From NCBI GenBank assembly GCA_033064195.1, contig JARBJD010000202.1, forward strand, positions 1-64,000: a stretch of 64,000 nt of DNA. Direction: 5' to 3'. Positions 22,435-32,545 of the stretch are shown here, one piece after another (within the stretch, counting starts at the first letter, position 1; each line of letters starts with the position of its first letter). This DNA comes from Blattamonas nauphoetae (Eukaryota > Preaxostyla > Oxymonadida). The notes beneath the pieces are model-generated. The model saw only the letters and a program-made list of their open reading frames with translations. It was not told the DNA's origin and did no database searches. A program made the translations under genes and the position numbers.

Positions 22435-25400
22435 TTACAAAAGGAGGGCAAGCAGGGCCATGAATGCGGCTGTGAATGCTGTCACGGAACGTGCACCAGC
22501 AAACACGACATCTGTAGCTTCCTTTGTCCACTCGTCGATGGTGAGACTGACCTTAGTCTTGGTGGTAGCCTTGATCGGGAAATCATGCCATGTGTAGGCC
22601 ACATCGAGCGATTTGCCACCAGTGGCATAAGTCCAAGTGGTTTTCTTGTTTCCAGCTTCGAGGGTGTGTGACTTGTCCTTCTCCTCATCTTTGAAGTCGA
22701 GCTTCAGTGTCTGTGTTTTCTCGTCAGCTGGCTTGGCTGGGAGTTCTGGGTGGGCCATTGTGATGGTGACAGTCTGCTTCTTTCCGTCCTTGACATCTTC
22801 CGGGTCTCCAACGCATTTCACGGCAACAGTGAACACGGGTGGCACAGGGCCGCTTTTCTCGAAAATGATGTCGACGATCGGAGCGGACACGGTGACGGGG
22901 GTATCGTCAGCAAATGCAGCACTCTTCAACTGATACGTCTCTCCAGCGACGAAGTTGTTGGCAGCTGTTCCAACAGGGACGGAACATTCGGCAGCATTCG
23001 GAGCATCAGCCTTTGCCGAGAAAGCGATTGTGACGCTGCCAGTTTTGTCAGCGGCGCCCTTCTTCCAGAAGACGAGATTGACAACCTTTGGGGCTTGCTC
23101 GGTGCCTCCGAGTTTGGTGCCTGACACAAGAAGCGTTCCTGTGGTGGCTCCAGCGACGTAGCCGGCCTTCTGCGTGAGGGCGGTGATCGCTGGACTTGCA
23201 GGGTCGACTTTGGTGAAGGTGATAGTACCAGTTGGGCAGAGGATCTTTCCAGCAGTATCTTCTCCTGTGATGGTGTAAGCCGTATTGTATTGGAACTTGC
23301 CAGACACATCCACATCTACTTCGATTTGAAGGTTGGTGATGGCTGCCGTCTGTGGCTGGAAGGTATAGGTAAAGGAATTACCACCATTCGTGAACTTGAG
23401 AGTGTACGTTTTAGTTGTGTCGAAGCCTGTTCCGGTGAGGTTGAGCTTGGCTTTCTTATTGGTAACTTCACTGCCGATTGTGACGCTTTCGAGAACTGGA
23501 ATATCGAATGTCTTCGTGGCTAAATCCTGAGCAAGAGTGAATGTTTCAGCATCATCTTTGACTTCACCGATCTCATATTCGACGTTGTACTTCGCTTTGC
23601 CCGCTTCGCCGATGTTCGGAATGGCAAATATGTATGAACCGTCACCCTCCGCAGCCTTGGAGCCAAGATCTACTGTATCGGCTTTGCCAACTTCTTTGAT
23701 TTTGAGGTTGACTTCACCTTGTTGATTTCTGGCTTGATCTGCGATAGTCAATTTCACTGTTCCAGCCGGGTAAGTCTAGGCTCAGATCCGGAAAAGTCTA
23801 GACGCAGATCTGCAGATCGGTCTAGGCGCAGATCTCGAAGTCTACACGCAGATCTCTCTTGTTTTGGTTCATTTCGACTTAAAAATGTTTGCAATCAAAG
23901 AATACGACGTGAAATGTGAATTTTGTGTTGATCATTTCGCATTTTTCGGCATTGCAGTTTGGAGTTGACTTCAGAGTTGATCCCACCCATGAATGTCGCT
24001 TGCTGCCGCTGCAGTATCCTCATCCCAATCACTGGCCGTTCAGTCTTCATCCACAGGACGTATCGCCTTGTTAATGTCCTCCATCATCGCTTTCACTCTC
24101 AAACGCGGTAGACATTCCCAAGCCGAGTGATTGCGTGTCTGAAGGCGAGTTCTGAGGAAGGAATGAGATTGTTGCGGTGTCACTTGGGACACTTACACTG
24201 AACCGCGAGAGAGAAGCCGTGAAAGGAGAGGAAGAGAAGGGCGACGACGCGTTGAAGTGTCCAGTGTCGACAGCCTCAATCTCGTCAATCCCAACCAGTT
24301 CAAACGATCCCAACGTGTCGGTCTCGACCTCTTTGCCTGAGGGACGGAGTGTGGGGGACTGGCGAGGAGAAGGCGGGCGAGGAGTGGGTCGAGGCAGGGA
24401 GGAGGATGTGGCAGCGGAGAGGAGGGAGTGTGGGAAGGGAGGTGTGTTGAAGAGAAGCTGATGCGAATCTGTCGGCGAACAGTGCAGTTCCTCGAAGATC
24501 GGTTGCTTTGGTTCATGCGGTGGTGACTGGGTTGATTTCGGTGATTGTGCTGTAGGGACTGTCTGCTTCCCAGACGACGACTTGTGAAGCGAATGGAAGA
24601 TGGTTGGGATGCTCTGCTCAGCCTCCGAAGACTCTTCCGACGTGGCTGGCGATCGAGACATGATTTTGAGACTGATCAGGGGAGGTGTGCTGTCGGACAT
24701 TGTGCTCGGACTGCCAGCCTCAAACATGAAGCGCTGGGCAGAGAGGGAGTGGTTGATGCTGCGTGGCTGAGGAGTGGTGGAGGGGAACGGGGGCATCCAA
24801 CTAGTCGACGCCATCTGAAGAGAGAGGAAGGAGCGAGAGATCGACGCCGGTGAGTGTTGCGATGTTGAGAACAGCGGAGAGTCTGTCTGCCACGGCGACG
24901 ATCCCCGAATGTGCGAAGGCTGGGTTGGCGGAGAATCGATTGAGACTACAGTGGCCTTCTGTGCCTTCGACTCCTCCTCTTCCGCTCTCGACTTGACGAA
25001 GAACTCCCATTCCTCTTGCCTTTGCTGCTCGGCGTCGAGTCTCGTCTGCGCGTTTCGTTGTTTGAGGTCGACGAGAAGCTGCTCTTGAATCTCGCTTGTC
25101 TTCGAACACCACTTCTCCAGATCAGCTTCGAGGGTCCCATCTTCGTCCAACGCTTCGGAGACAGCGTCGCACAGCTCGAGGATGTACTCGTCTCGACACA
25201 GCCACTCCAACACGTCAACCATCCCCACTCCCTTCACCTCAGGAAGCTCGAGAAGGGAGTTGTGGGTGAAAGAGACTGTGCGAGTGTGGGAGTGGTTGTT
25301 GATTGTTTGGACTGTTGCTACAGAATGACAATCAAATCGAGCAAGACGCCATTCGACAAAATCAAGCATGATTTCTTCCTTCCCCTTGTCCTTCAGGTTA

Positions 25401-27731
25401 CCCACCCAGTTCTGTTCGACTCGTGCCATCTCTTCCCGAAAGCTCTGTTCCTCCAATCGCCGTTCTTCCATCCCCTCCATCTCGATGGTCCGGACACGCT
25501 GGGCAAACTAAACGAGGAAGAAATGGGGATCTGTCCGAACAAAATAAGAATATGCTGGGTGAACACCGAGTTTGAGAAGAAAGAGAGGATTTGAGGGTGA
25601 CTCGTGGATACCAAATGGCACGCCAGTTCACACAGTTGCTGGAGGGGGACAGAAGAAAGAGGAAATGTCGGGATCGATTCATCTTCGAGATCTGCAACAC
25701 CTGTTCTGTGTTTCCATGCGTTTAGGCAGTATGAGCAATCGGTACACGGATGAAGGGACACCAGATCACGCGAGGAGATCTCGTCTGAAGATGAGGGAAT
25801 ACCCGCGAGTGAGAGTGTCAGGACTTCTTGGAGGGCGTGGTTGTCGGAAAGGTTGGGTTTTGGGCAAGGAAAGGCGACGTCTGTTTCGGTGGTGTTGGCG
25901 TGAGGGGCGTAGAAATCTGATCTGCCTTGTCATTCTCTCGCAAATATGAAAAGAATGGTTGGCTGTTCTGTTGACTGAATTGAGTGTCAGGTGGTCGAGT
26001 GTGATGGTGTCTTGTGTTAGCGTTGGCATCTGGGATTACGATGATCTTCGTGAGGACCCTTGTTAGTTTGGAGATAACGCCGTTGTCGACAAGTTCTGTG
26101 ACGACAGATTGGATTAAATTGTCTTCCTGTCCACGGCACATGATGCAGATTTCGTCGATCAAGAGGACTGCTCGCCTCCATCCGCCAAGACGGTCCAATT
26201 CCTGTTCATCAATCCGCTGAACAGACTCCGAGTTCTCAGAAAGCGACGAGAAGAAGGAGGATTTCCATGACATCATCTCGCTTGGCAATTGAGACCAGGA
26301 ACGATTGGACGAGGGCGATAGATGCCTGGAAGAGAGTTTGCGTTTTCGGACACTATTCGTCCAGAATCAGCTGTCGACAGCTTCAAAATCGATGTAGATC
26401 TGCTGGTCATGTTCAGAAGGGTGATTGACTGTGTACCACCATCCATCTTCAACAGCGAGGGGTGTATGGTCTTTTCCTTGGAACCACCACTCGCAAAGCC
26501 AAAGGTGCATGTCATGAAGACCGCATTTGTTCGAACAAGCGTGTCCTTAACGATGTCTGTGTCTCCGCCTCGTCTCCTCATCCTTTGCACTCCCTCTTGT
26601 ATATTCTTCGTGTTTTTCCGGCTTTTCTCATATCTGCAATGTCTCTTTGCACTGGGCAGGGAGGACAACGCGTTTGGGCCATAGTTGGTTACTCCTCACG
26701 CCTTCAGCTTCTTTCCTGGTCTGACCTCATTATGTTGTCCACAGCCTTGTAATTATGTTTATCTTTGGTTTTGGTTTCATCTTTCAGCCTTTGTTCTTCA
26801 ACAGTCTTTCTCAGTCCTCGTTCACTCTCCTCCGAATTTGCATCTTTTAGATGCCCCCTTTCTCGCTCCTTCTCGCACATTTCTTCCTGCGTCATCATTT
26901 CCTGTCATCCTGGTTTCATTGTTCTTCTTTCAAGCGGGGTGTAATGTTCAGCCATGTGCGGAGGAGACTGGTTCCAGATCAAAATCGATTGAGGTGTGGA
27001 GGAAACGAGAGTGTCATCAGGATTAAGAAAGATGGGAAGGTAATGACCAGAATAATGATGAGATGCTGATGATGAAGTCAAGAGAGATATTCGAAGAAGA
27101 GAAGGGCATACGATTGGTGAGTGAACCGTCGATTCTGATTGGAGATCCTGGAGGATGGATGAGGAGATCAGTGAGAGTGAACTTGGAGACATGAGGAGAG
27201 AGGATATCTGGTGAAATTGAATCCAGAATTTTACAGGGGCATTGGCAAACGCTGGTTGCTGGTGGAATTCAGTAGTGGAAACGATGATGATGAAAAGGAG
27301 TATGGAAAAGGAATGGGAGAACAAACACTTGCTGGGGAGCATCCAGCCAGGTGCAGTTATTCGTTGTGCAGGCGATGAGACTTGATCAACCCAGGTTCTG
27401 ATCGAGATTTGAATCAACTGATGCAATAATGCTGTTAAGTGAAGTGAAAAGCCCAAAAACAGGATATGATGTCTATATTTAGGTTTGAGAAGATTAAAAT
27501 GTGATTCAAAGTCGAAATGAACCAAAACAAGAGAGATCTGCGTGTAGACTTCGAGATCTGCGCCTAGACCGATCTGCAGATCTGCGCCTAGACTTTTTCG
27601 GATCTGAGTCTAGACCTACCCGTTCCAGCCGTTCTGTCGGTTTCGTAGGTCCACACTGCCCCAGTAACAGTTAAGGTATTTACCTGCCGGAACGATGTAG
27701 CGTAGAGAAGAGTGATCAGAGAAAGAAGCAT
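22435..27731 (-). CDS. Secreted/GPI-type protein with Ig-like repeats, interrupted by a transposon
   Basis: The 5' part lies right of the element: ATG at 27731, leader MLLSLITLLYATSF, reading to DRTAGT at 27622. The 3' part lies left of it, from 23767 down to the TAA at 22435. Joining the two across the 9-bp target duplication gives one uninterrupted frame (DRTAGTVKLTIADQ) of about 478 residues. The body consists of repeated beta-sandwich-like units with motifs such as LNLTGTGFDTTKTYTLKF and LLVSGTKLGG, resembling IPT/TIG or Ig-like bacterial-surface-type domains. The last 20 residues are small and hydrophobic (SVTAFTAAFMALLALLL), like a GPI-anchor signal or membrane tail. A surface or secreted role is inferred. 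Whether the 3.85-kb insertion is spliced out is treated under findings; unspliced, the frame meets a stop within the first 45 bp of the element. Confidence 0.8.
23759..23767. repeat. Target-site duplication, left copy
   Basis: GTTCCAGCC directly abuts the left TIR and is repeated exactly after the right TIR at 27622-27630. Removing one copy and the element restores the host reading frame. Confidence 0.95.
23768..23880 (+). repeat. Left terminal inverted repeat (113 bp)
   Basis: It begins GGGTAAGTCTAGGCTC. The repeat itself contains four spaced variants of GTCTAGRCKCAGATC, which would suit multiple transposase-binding sites. It matches the right TIR at 109 of 113 positions by eye. The third base onward reads GTAAGT, a textbook 5' splice site. 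Confidence 0.95.
24071..26290 (-). CDS. Multi-exon gene carried inside the transposon, unknown function
   Basis: The 3' exon ends at a stop at 24071 and runs up to about 25508. It encodes an acidic coiled-coil start (EGMEERRLEEQSFREEM), a helical block (LEWLCRDEYILELCD) and a long Ser/Pro-rich tail. A GTATCC donor near 25614 joins the preceding exon (CELACHL) in phase. Further upstream, near 26160-26290, ALVQSFLVSIAKRDDVMEI joins RIDEQELDRLGGWRRAV through a 31-nt intron, followed by CRGQEDNLIQSVVTELVDNG, which resembles armadillo/HEAT helices. Exons between 25640 and 26010 are not settled. No transposase, helicase or nuclease motif is seen. It could be a captured host gene or a transposon accessory gene. 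Confidence 0.5.
26291..27525 (-). CDS. Further probable 5' exons of the transposon-borne gene
   Basis: Minus-strand coding-like blocks occur at about 26668-26390 (around VKDTLVRTNAVFMTCTFGFA) and 27310-26920 (around PVKFWIQFHQISSLLMSPSS and ending in WNQSPPHMAEHYTPL). The second block follows a TTCCACCAG acceptor. They have the same orientation as the gene at 24071 and probably belong to it, but the exon chain and a start codon are not resolved. The open frame reaches into the right TIR at 27525 without an ATG. Confidence 0.35.
27509..27621 (-). repeat. Right terminal inverted repeat (113 bp)
   Basis: Its reverse complement begins GGGTAGGTCTAGACTC and matches the left TIR apart from four substitutions. 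In the orientation of the host gene this is the upstream edge of the element, so GTAGGT lies two bases inside the insertion. Confidence 0.95.
27622..27630. repeat. Target-site duplication, right copy
   Basis: GTTCCAGCC, identical to 23759-23767. In host-gene orientation it reads GGCTGGAAC and encodes the A-G-T junction of the interrupted protein. Confidence 0.95.
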
Positions 27732-27763
27732 TCTGATTTGATTTTTGTCAGCCCATTCCAAAT

Positions 27764-28454
27764 GTGATGAGGCTTTTTTTTCTTGAGACGTTCAACCTCA
27801 CCAGAACAGGAATTCATCTCACAAACCGATTGCACATCATCAAAACTGTCTGTTTGGAGGTACGCGATGGGTTAATACGAACCTTGACGGACAAATTTCT
27901 TCATGTCATTCCGATCACACTCTGTTTTCATGCTAAAGAACGCTCATTGTTTCACTCTAGTTTAACAAAACGAGACAAGATAGGATGATACTGGTTATTC
28001 TGTGAATCTCATTGGACTATGTCGTGAGAATATTCTCATCGGAATCAGATCTAACTTGTAATGGGTCCATTTTTGGCAAGGTTTTGGATTCAGATCTCTC
28101 TTCGATGCGTATTTTGCTGTTGACTCTCTCATTTATGAATATTAAGTATATTAGACGATACCATGGGAATTCAATGTGAACAACCCATCAGGAAAAGATG
28201 GCAAAAATAGTTAATAGAATGCCCACGTCGAGAAACGGCGCTTTTTTTTGAGATTCAGAGCCTTGTTGTTGAACGGCAAACGATGATGAGATGATGATAG
28301 TATACATATGATTCAGAATCATCCATAAAATTTCAGGGAAATCTCCATCAGAGAAGACAAAGTTGAGACATGCTTGAGGTTGTTTGGGTTGATCAAATAG
28401 AAGTCTTTAAAATAATCAGTCGAACAATCAAAATCCACAATAATTGACGTAAAT
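27764..28454. other. Intergenic, no supported gene
   Basis: AT-rich sequence between the start of the interrupted surface gene and the right copy of the inverted duplication. It holds only one 74-codon frame of unremarkable composition and a TTTTTTTT run. I see no RNA gene. Confidence 0.6.
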
Positions 28455-29289
28455 GAACAATTTCTCTCCGTTTTCCCGAAATCATCATTCATAGAAAGAT
28501 GAAGAAGTGAGAACGAGAAACCAAGTCAGTTTAGTCCACAGAAGTCCAAACCGACTCGTCTGAGAAACTAAGCGCCAAATAACACACAGAATACTTCATT
28601 TCAGCCCCATCTGAACCCTCAACAGGTCCAGCTGCGGTGACAACGACATTCGGCTTGATAATGGCGGTGTCTTCCGCTTCAGAAGAACAAGCGGCGGAGG
28701 AAGAGCTGACGCCGATGGTGCAAACGGCGTCGCTGTCGGTGGGTGTCGTCGAATCGCTCCCCCTCTTTCACCACTCTGAAATGTCAAACAACAAGAAATC
28801 AATCTTCAAAAACAAGACAATATCCTCATCAAAATCTCTCAATATCGTCAAATAATCCCAATCGAACAACTATCGAAACAGAAAAACAAACTTTCGATCT
28901 TTCCATTCTCTCTTCCGGATTTTCCCTTCCCTCCAAACTGTTCCAATCCTTACTCCACAACGAGCTTGTCTGTCTCGGTTCTGTCATCCAGTGCGATCCT
29001 GTAAATACGGTGTACGTTAACTAACGGTTGTCTTGGGAAATGTAAGATTTGCTTGGGGAGGTGAAACAATTATCTCACGATTGATCTTGCCATAGATTGG
29101 TTTTCAGAACCTCTCGATTCCAGATTGTCTTTCTTCCCTCCCATCTCCATTCACAAATTGGGACTGACAGGGAATTTGTTTGAGATGACTATTCTCGTGA
29201 ATCTAGCTTTCTGACCCCATTCTTTTGTGCTTTCTCGAGACTTCAAGTTTCGTTTGTTCGTAATTCTGTGTCTCACATTTGTGACTCAA
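28455..29289. repeat. 835-bp inverted duplication, right copy
   Basis: Reverse-complement partner of 14017-14851. The core 28596-29024 is identical to its partner, and divergence is concentrated at about 29115-29250. The same alternative small-gene models apply, on the opposite strand. See the left copy for boundaries and models. Confidence 0.9.
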
Positions 29290-29426
29290 GTTCATTCCGT
29301 GTGCATCGCTCCTTTTTGCCATTGTCGCTGTCTCACCTCCTGAAATGCTCCCAATGCCCTGAACACTTTCTACAGCTGTTATTTATCTTATGAATATGTA
29401 GGAAGTGCGAACTCTCTCCCTATTAC

Positions 29427-30489
29427 ATGTTCCTCCTTCTTTCTGTCTCTCTGTTCACCAAAATCACATCCCAATGGATGAACATGAATGATATGTTCTC
29501 ATCATTCCCCACCCCATCCAACCTCTTCTCCTCCAATTCTCCATTCCCAAATAATCCATTCTCAACATGCCAAAATCCACCACAGCAATCCTGTTCATGT
29601 CCCCAGCAGTCACCGCCAAACCAGCAGCTCCAACATGAACATCCAACCAACGTCACTGGTCTCGATTTCTATTCTTTATGCCCATTCTCATCGAATTCTC
29701 AGAAAGCGAAACTTCTCGGAAAGAGCAAGAAGAACACCGAATCCAAACCGTTAAGTGCACGACTGTCACCCCCCCATCAGACGACTCATCATCCAAGTTA
29801 TCGTCAAGCCATACCCCCTCTTCGTCTCCATCCTTCCCGTCAACTCGAACAACTCGACTGCCTCGTTCCGAAACAGGAGGGCGCGGATACACTCCACAGT
29901 CGTCCTCGTCGACTCGACGCTGCAGAGACCGGCAGTCTTTTGGTCTAAAGTCTCAAAATCCAGCTCTCCGTCGATTGGAAAGGAAAATAGAGACGCTGAA
30001 AAAGAAGGAAGAGAGAGAGCTCCAGAGATGCACTGCAGATTGTCGTGATGAGTATGAACGTGTGCTGGACGATCTCCACTTTGAAGAGTCCAGGTATCGC
30101 TCCCATATTCTCATTTTGTTTCTCGTTGCAGTGCGGATAGCCGGCAAATCAGACGAAACGCTCAACGAGAATCAGAAGCTTGTGTTCGTGACTGTAAACG
30201 GGCAAGCGAAGAAAAAGCGGATGAGGTGTGTGACAGTGTGAAGTTTGACGGGTACGATGCCTGTGATCAGATTCTCGATGGTATATCCTCTGTTTTGTTG
30301 TGATCAAAACCATCTTCTCTCCCCAGATTGGAGAACGGAATCATTTGATGAAAAGCCAGGACGAAGAGTGGTTTGTGCCCTTTTTATGACATTGAGTTGT
30401 AGAAAACGAAGGAAGATGCACGACGAGAGCACAGGCAGTGTCTTGAGGATGTTGATGAATTAATCGACCAATGCATGCTTGATTTCTAA
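29427..30489 (+). CDS. Hypothetical coiled-coil protein, five exons
   Basis: Exons are 29427-29658, 29703-30093, 30132-30280, 30327-30370 and 30403-30489, giving 300 residues. Introns are 44, 38, 46 and 32 nt, and all phases match. The N-terminal third is Asn/Pro/Gln/Ser-rich (NSPFPNNPFSTCQNPPQQ). A Ser/Thr-rich linker follows, then an alpha-helical coiled coil (RRLERKIETLKKKEERELQ) with recurrent Cys residues that runs to the C-terminus (CLEDVDELIDQCMLDF). A later ATG at 29475 is an alternative start that would remove the slightly hydrophobic first 16 residues. No family is recognised. Confidence 0.6.
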
Positions 30490-30588
30490 TCAATGGGGCC
30501 CAAAAGATTTTGATGGTGTTTGACAATACATAACAAAGAAGCCAACAAGTGTTCGTGAAGTGTGAATGAAAAAACCATAAATTAAAGA

Positions 30589-32430
30589 TCATTTGCGCTG
30601 GTCCGGATGCGCCTCAAAATATTCTGGAAAGAAATAAAATCAACGAAAATCAGACCGTCAATTAGTTTTTGATGTTCTGGGTCATCAACGATGTCAGTTT
30701 CGTTGCAGATATCGAATGTCTCCGGGTTCATCTTGTTTTGGCTCACAAACTTGACGAGATCCTCTTTCTCGTACCATTTGTTCTTCACATTCCCAATATA
30801 CGCAGCATGCTTGATCACCTTCAACGTGAGAGGACACAGGTACCCGTTTGTTTCCAGTTCAAGATCTGTGAGTCTCTTGATTCTTTGGGCCGGCTGATCC
30901 TGTTGAGCTGGCGGCATGTTTTGAGCGGGAGTTGGCGACATCCCCATTTGGGGTTGTCTAGCGGCAGGTGATTGTTGATGCATGTTCGACGGATTAAACG
31001 CTGGTTGTTGGTGTCCAGGGGGAGCTGCTGAAGTGTTTGGAGATGTGACTTGATTTGTGTTGAAGGTATTGGGATAGGGTGACTGGTTCTGCTGAGCGTG
31101 AGAAGGCAGCGACGATGGCTGGGGATATGAAGACGATGGCTGGTGGCTTTGCTGCTGTCCCGGATGGCTGCCCTGCTGAAGAGAGGCAGCAGAGAGTGGT
31201 TGTGTTGAGTGGGGTGGGGGATTAGCTGCCATTTGTGGAGGAGCGTTGGGTTGATACGGCGAAGGGCCTCCGATCGACGATCGTTGATGATATTGCTGGA
31301 TGGTACTGAAGTTCCCCGGAGAGGGATTGGAAGGATGCGAGGGGGGATTTGGTTGTGTTTGGTTTTGCTGAGTCATGTGGGGTGGAATTTGTTGATCTGG
31401 CAGCCCGCCGGCACTTGTAATGGTCTGTGGATATGAAGTGAGAATAGATTGTGGTTGGTAGGGCGGAATTGGTGGTTGTGAGGAGGGTGCTGGAAAGGAT
31501 GATGGACTCTGACTTGGGACGGATGTATACACTGTATAAGGGGATGGACCTCGAGAATATTGTGGATTTGCGAGATATTGATGTGATTGAGTGTTGTGTT
31601 GATTTGGAAAAGGTGCACTTTTCTGCATTTGAGTTTGTGGCGGATTCCCACTGAATTCACTTGGAAAAACCTGTAAAACGCTAACAACTGCAAATTTGTA
31701 TTCATTGGGGTGTTGGTGAGGGATGTGTCCGACCAGAAACTCTGCAGTTTGACCAGATTGGAGTTGAGATCGATGGTGGAGAAGATCTGGTGGAAAATCA
31801 AATAGAATCCGATTTGTTGTGATTTTAGAAGTTGGAATGAATATGGATTGGCTGAAATAATGGAGAAAGTGCGGAGATTTAGGAGAAAAAGAGATATTAT
31901 GATGAGAACAAATGTGGACAAACTTGCCCTCTTGTGTGAGTGTTCCAACAAGAGACAGGTTGATTCTATTCCAGAATTCTGTTTCAAGGACTCTGAGTAA
32001 TCCAGGAACATCTGGACCACAAGTTTGATAGATTTGATGGAGGCTGAGATAGGATGGTTGTAGTTGTGGTTGTTGTGATCCTTTGACAGTAATCATAAAG
32101 GATGTTGGATCTGAGAGGAGTGATCGTGAGCATAGAAGAACCTATACCAAAATCATCGAGAGATCCGGATATGATAATCTCAGAACCAATAGGGGAGGTT
32201 ATTTGAGAATATGGTCTGTCTGATTCAATCCAACTGACATTGAAGCTGGTTGCGTTGGGGAATGGCGCAACCAAACACTTGTAAATTGGCCGTTCGATCT
32301 TCACCAGTGTCGCTCGCCACGTAACTTCTTTTCCCTTCCACTGATCATCAAAAATCTTCTTCAGAAACTTTGGAATGTCTGAAGGAACCTGGCGAACAAA
32401 TTCTTGAAACGTGAAAGAGATTTGCTCCAT
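30589..32430 (-). CDS. Gln/Pro-rich protein with a C-terminal U-box/SP-RING-like domain, three exons
   Basis: Exons on the minus strand are 32430-32148, 32110-30656 and 30623-30589, giving 590 residues; introns are 37 and 32 nt. Residues 1-200 resemble a beta-rich OB-like region (WKGKEVTWRATLVKIERP). The middle is Gln/Pro/Ser-rich. Residues about 485-590 read LCPLTLKVIKHAAYIGN, then NKWYEKEDLVKFV, and with the short last exon end HQKLIDEYFEAHPDQRK. That matches a U-box shape (CPLT opening, an Ixxxx helix, then N/D-P turns) without a full set of zinc ligands. An E3 ubiquitin or SUMO ligase role is possible but inferred. The frame is open 31 codons upstream of 32430, to 32523, with a hydrophobic stretch, so the start is a judgement. 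Confidence 0.6.
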
Positions 32431-32545
32431 TCCAAGAAATGATGATCCGACCAAAACAAAATTGTTGGAGAAAAAATGAAGAGTGAATAACAGAACAAAC
32501 AAAAAGAAGATGGTGTAAAACATTGAGCCTAAGAATATGCAGAAT

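Larger units (their letters stand above)
23768..27621. mobile_element. 3,854-bp TIR DNA transposon, Mutator-like by structure, carrying a spliced non-transposase gene
   Basis: The element is bounded by 113-bp inverted repeats with four mismatches and by a 9-bp direct duplication. Long TIRs and a 9-bp duplication are the hallmark of Mutator-like (MULE) elements. The internal minus-strand ORFs look like an ordinary spliced cellular gene. I find no DDE block, SWIM finger or other transposase motif, so the element is probably non-autonomous, perhaps a gene-carrying Pack-MULE. The nearly identical TIRs and perfect target duplication point to a recent insertion. It sits inside the coding frame of the gene at 22435-27731, in the same orientation as that gene. 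Confidence 0.88.

Noticed and set aside
24177-25594. Plus-strand frames opposite the transposon-borne gene
   Set aside because: They lack starts, motifs and splice-consistent continuation; the minus strand gives in-phase exons.
27646-27693. A 28-nt GTAAAT...GGGCAG intron in the 5' part of the interrupted surface gene
   Set aside because: It is shorter than any supported intron here and unnecessary for the frame.
14017-29289. A 15-kb Polinton-type element bounded by the 835-bp inverted repeats
   Set aside because: The enclosed genes (vWA, SAC3/GANP, surface protein) are cellular; there is no polymerase, integrase, ATPase or capsid gene and no short target duplication at the repeat ends. No other virus-derived element was recognised in the window.
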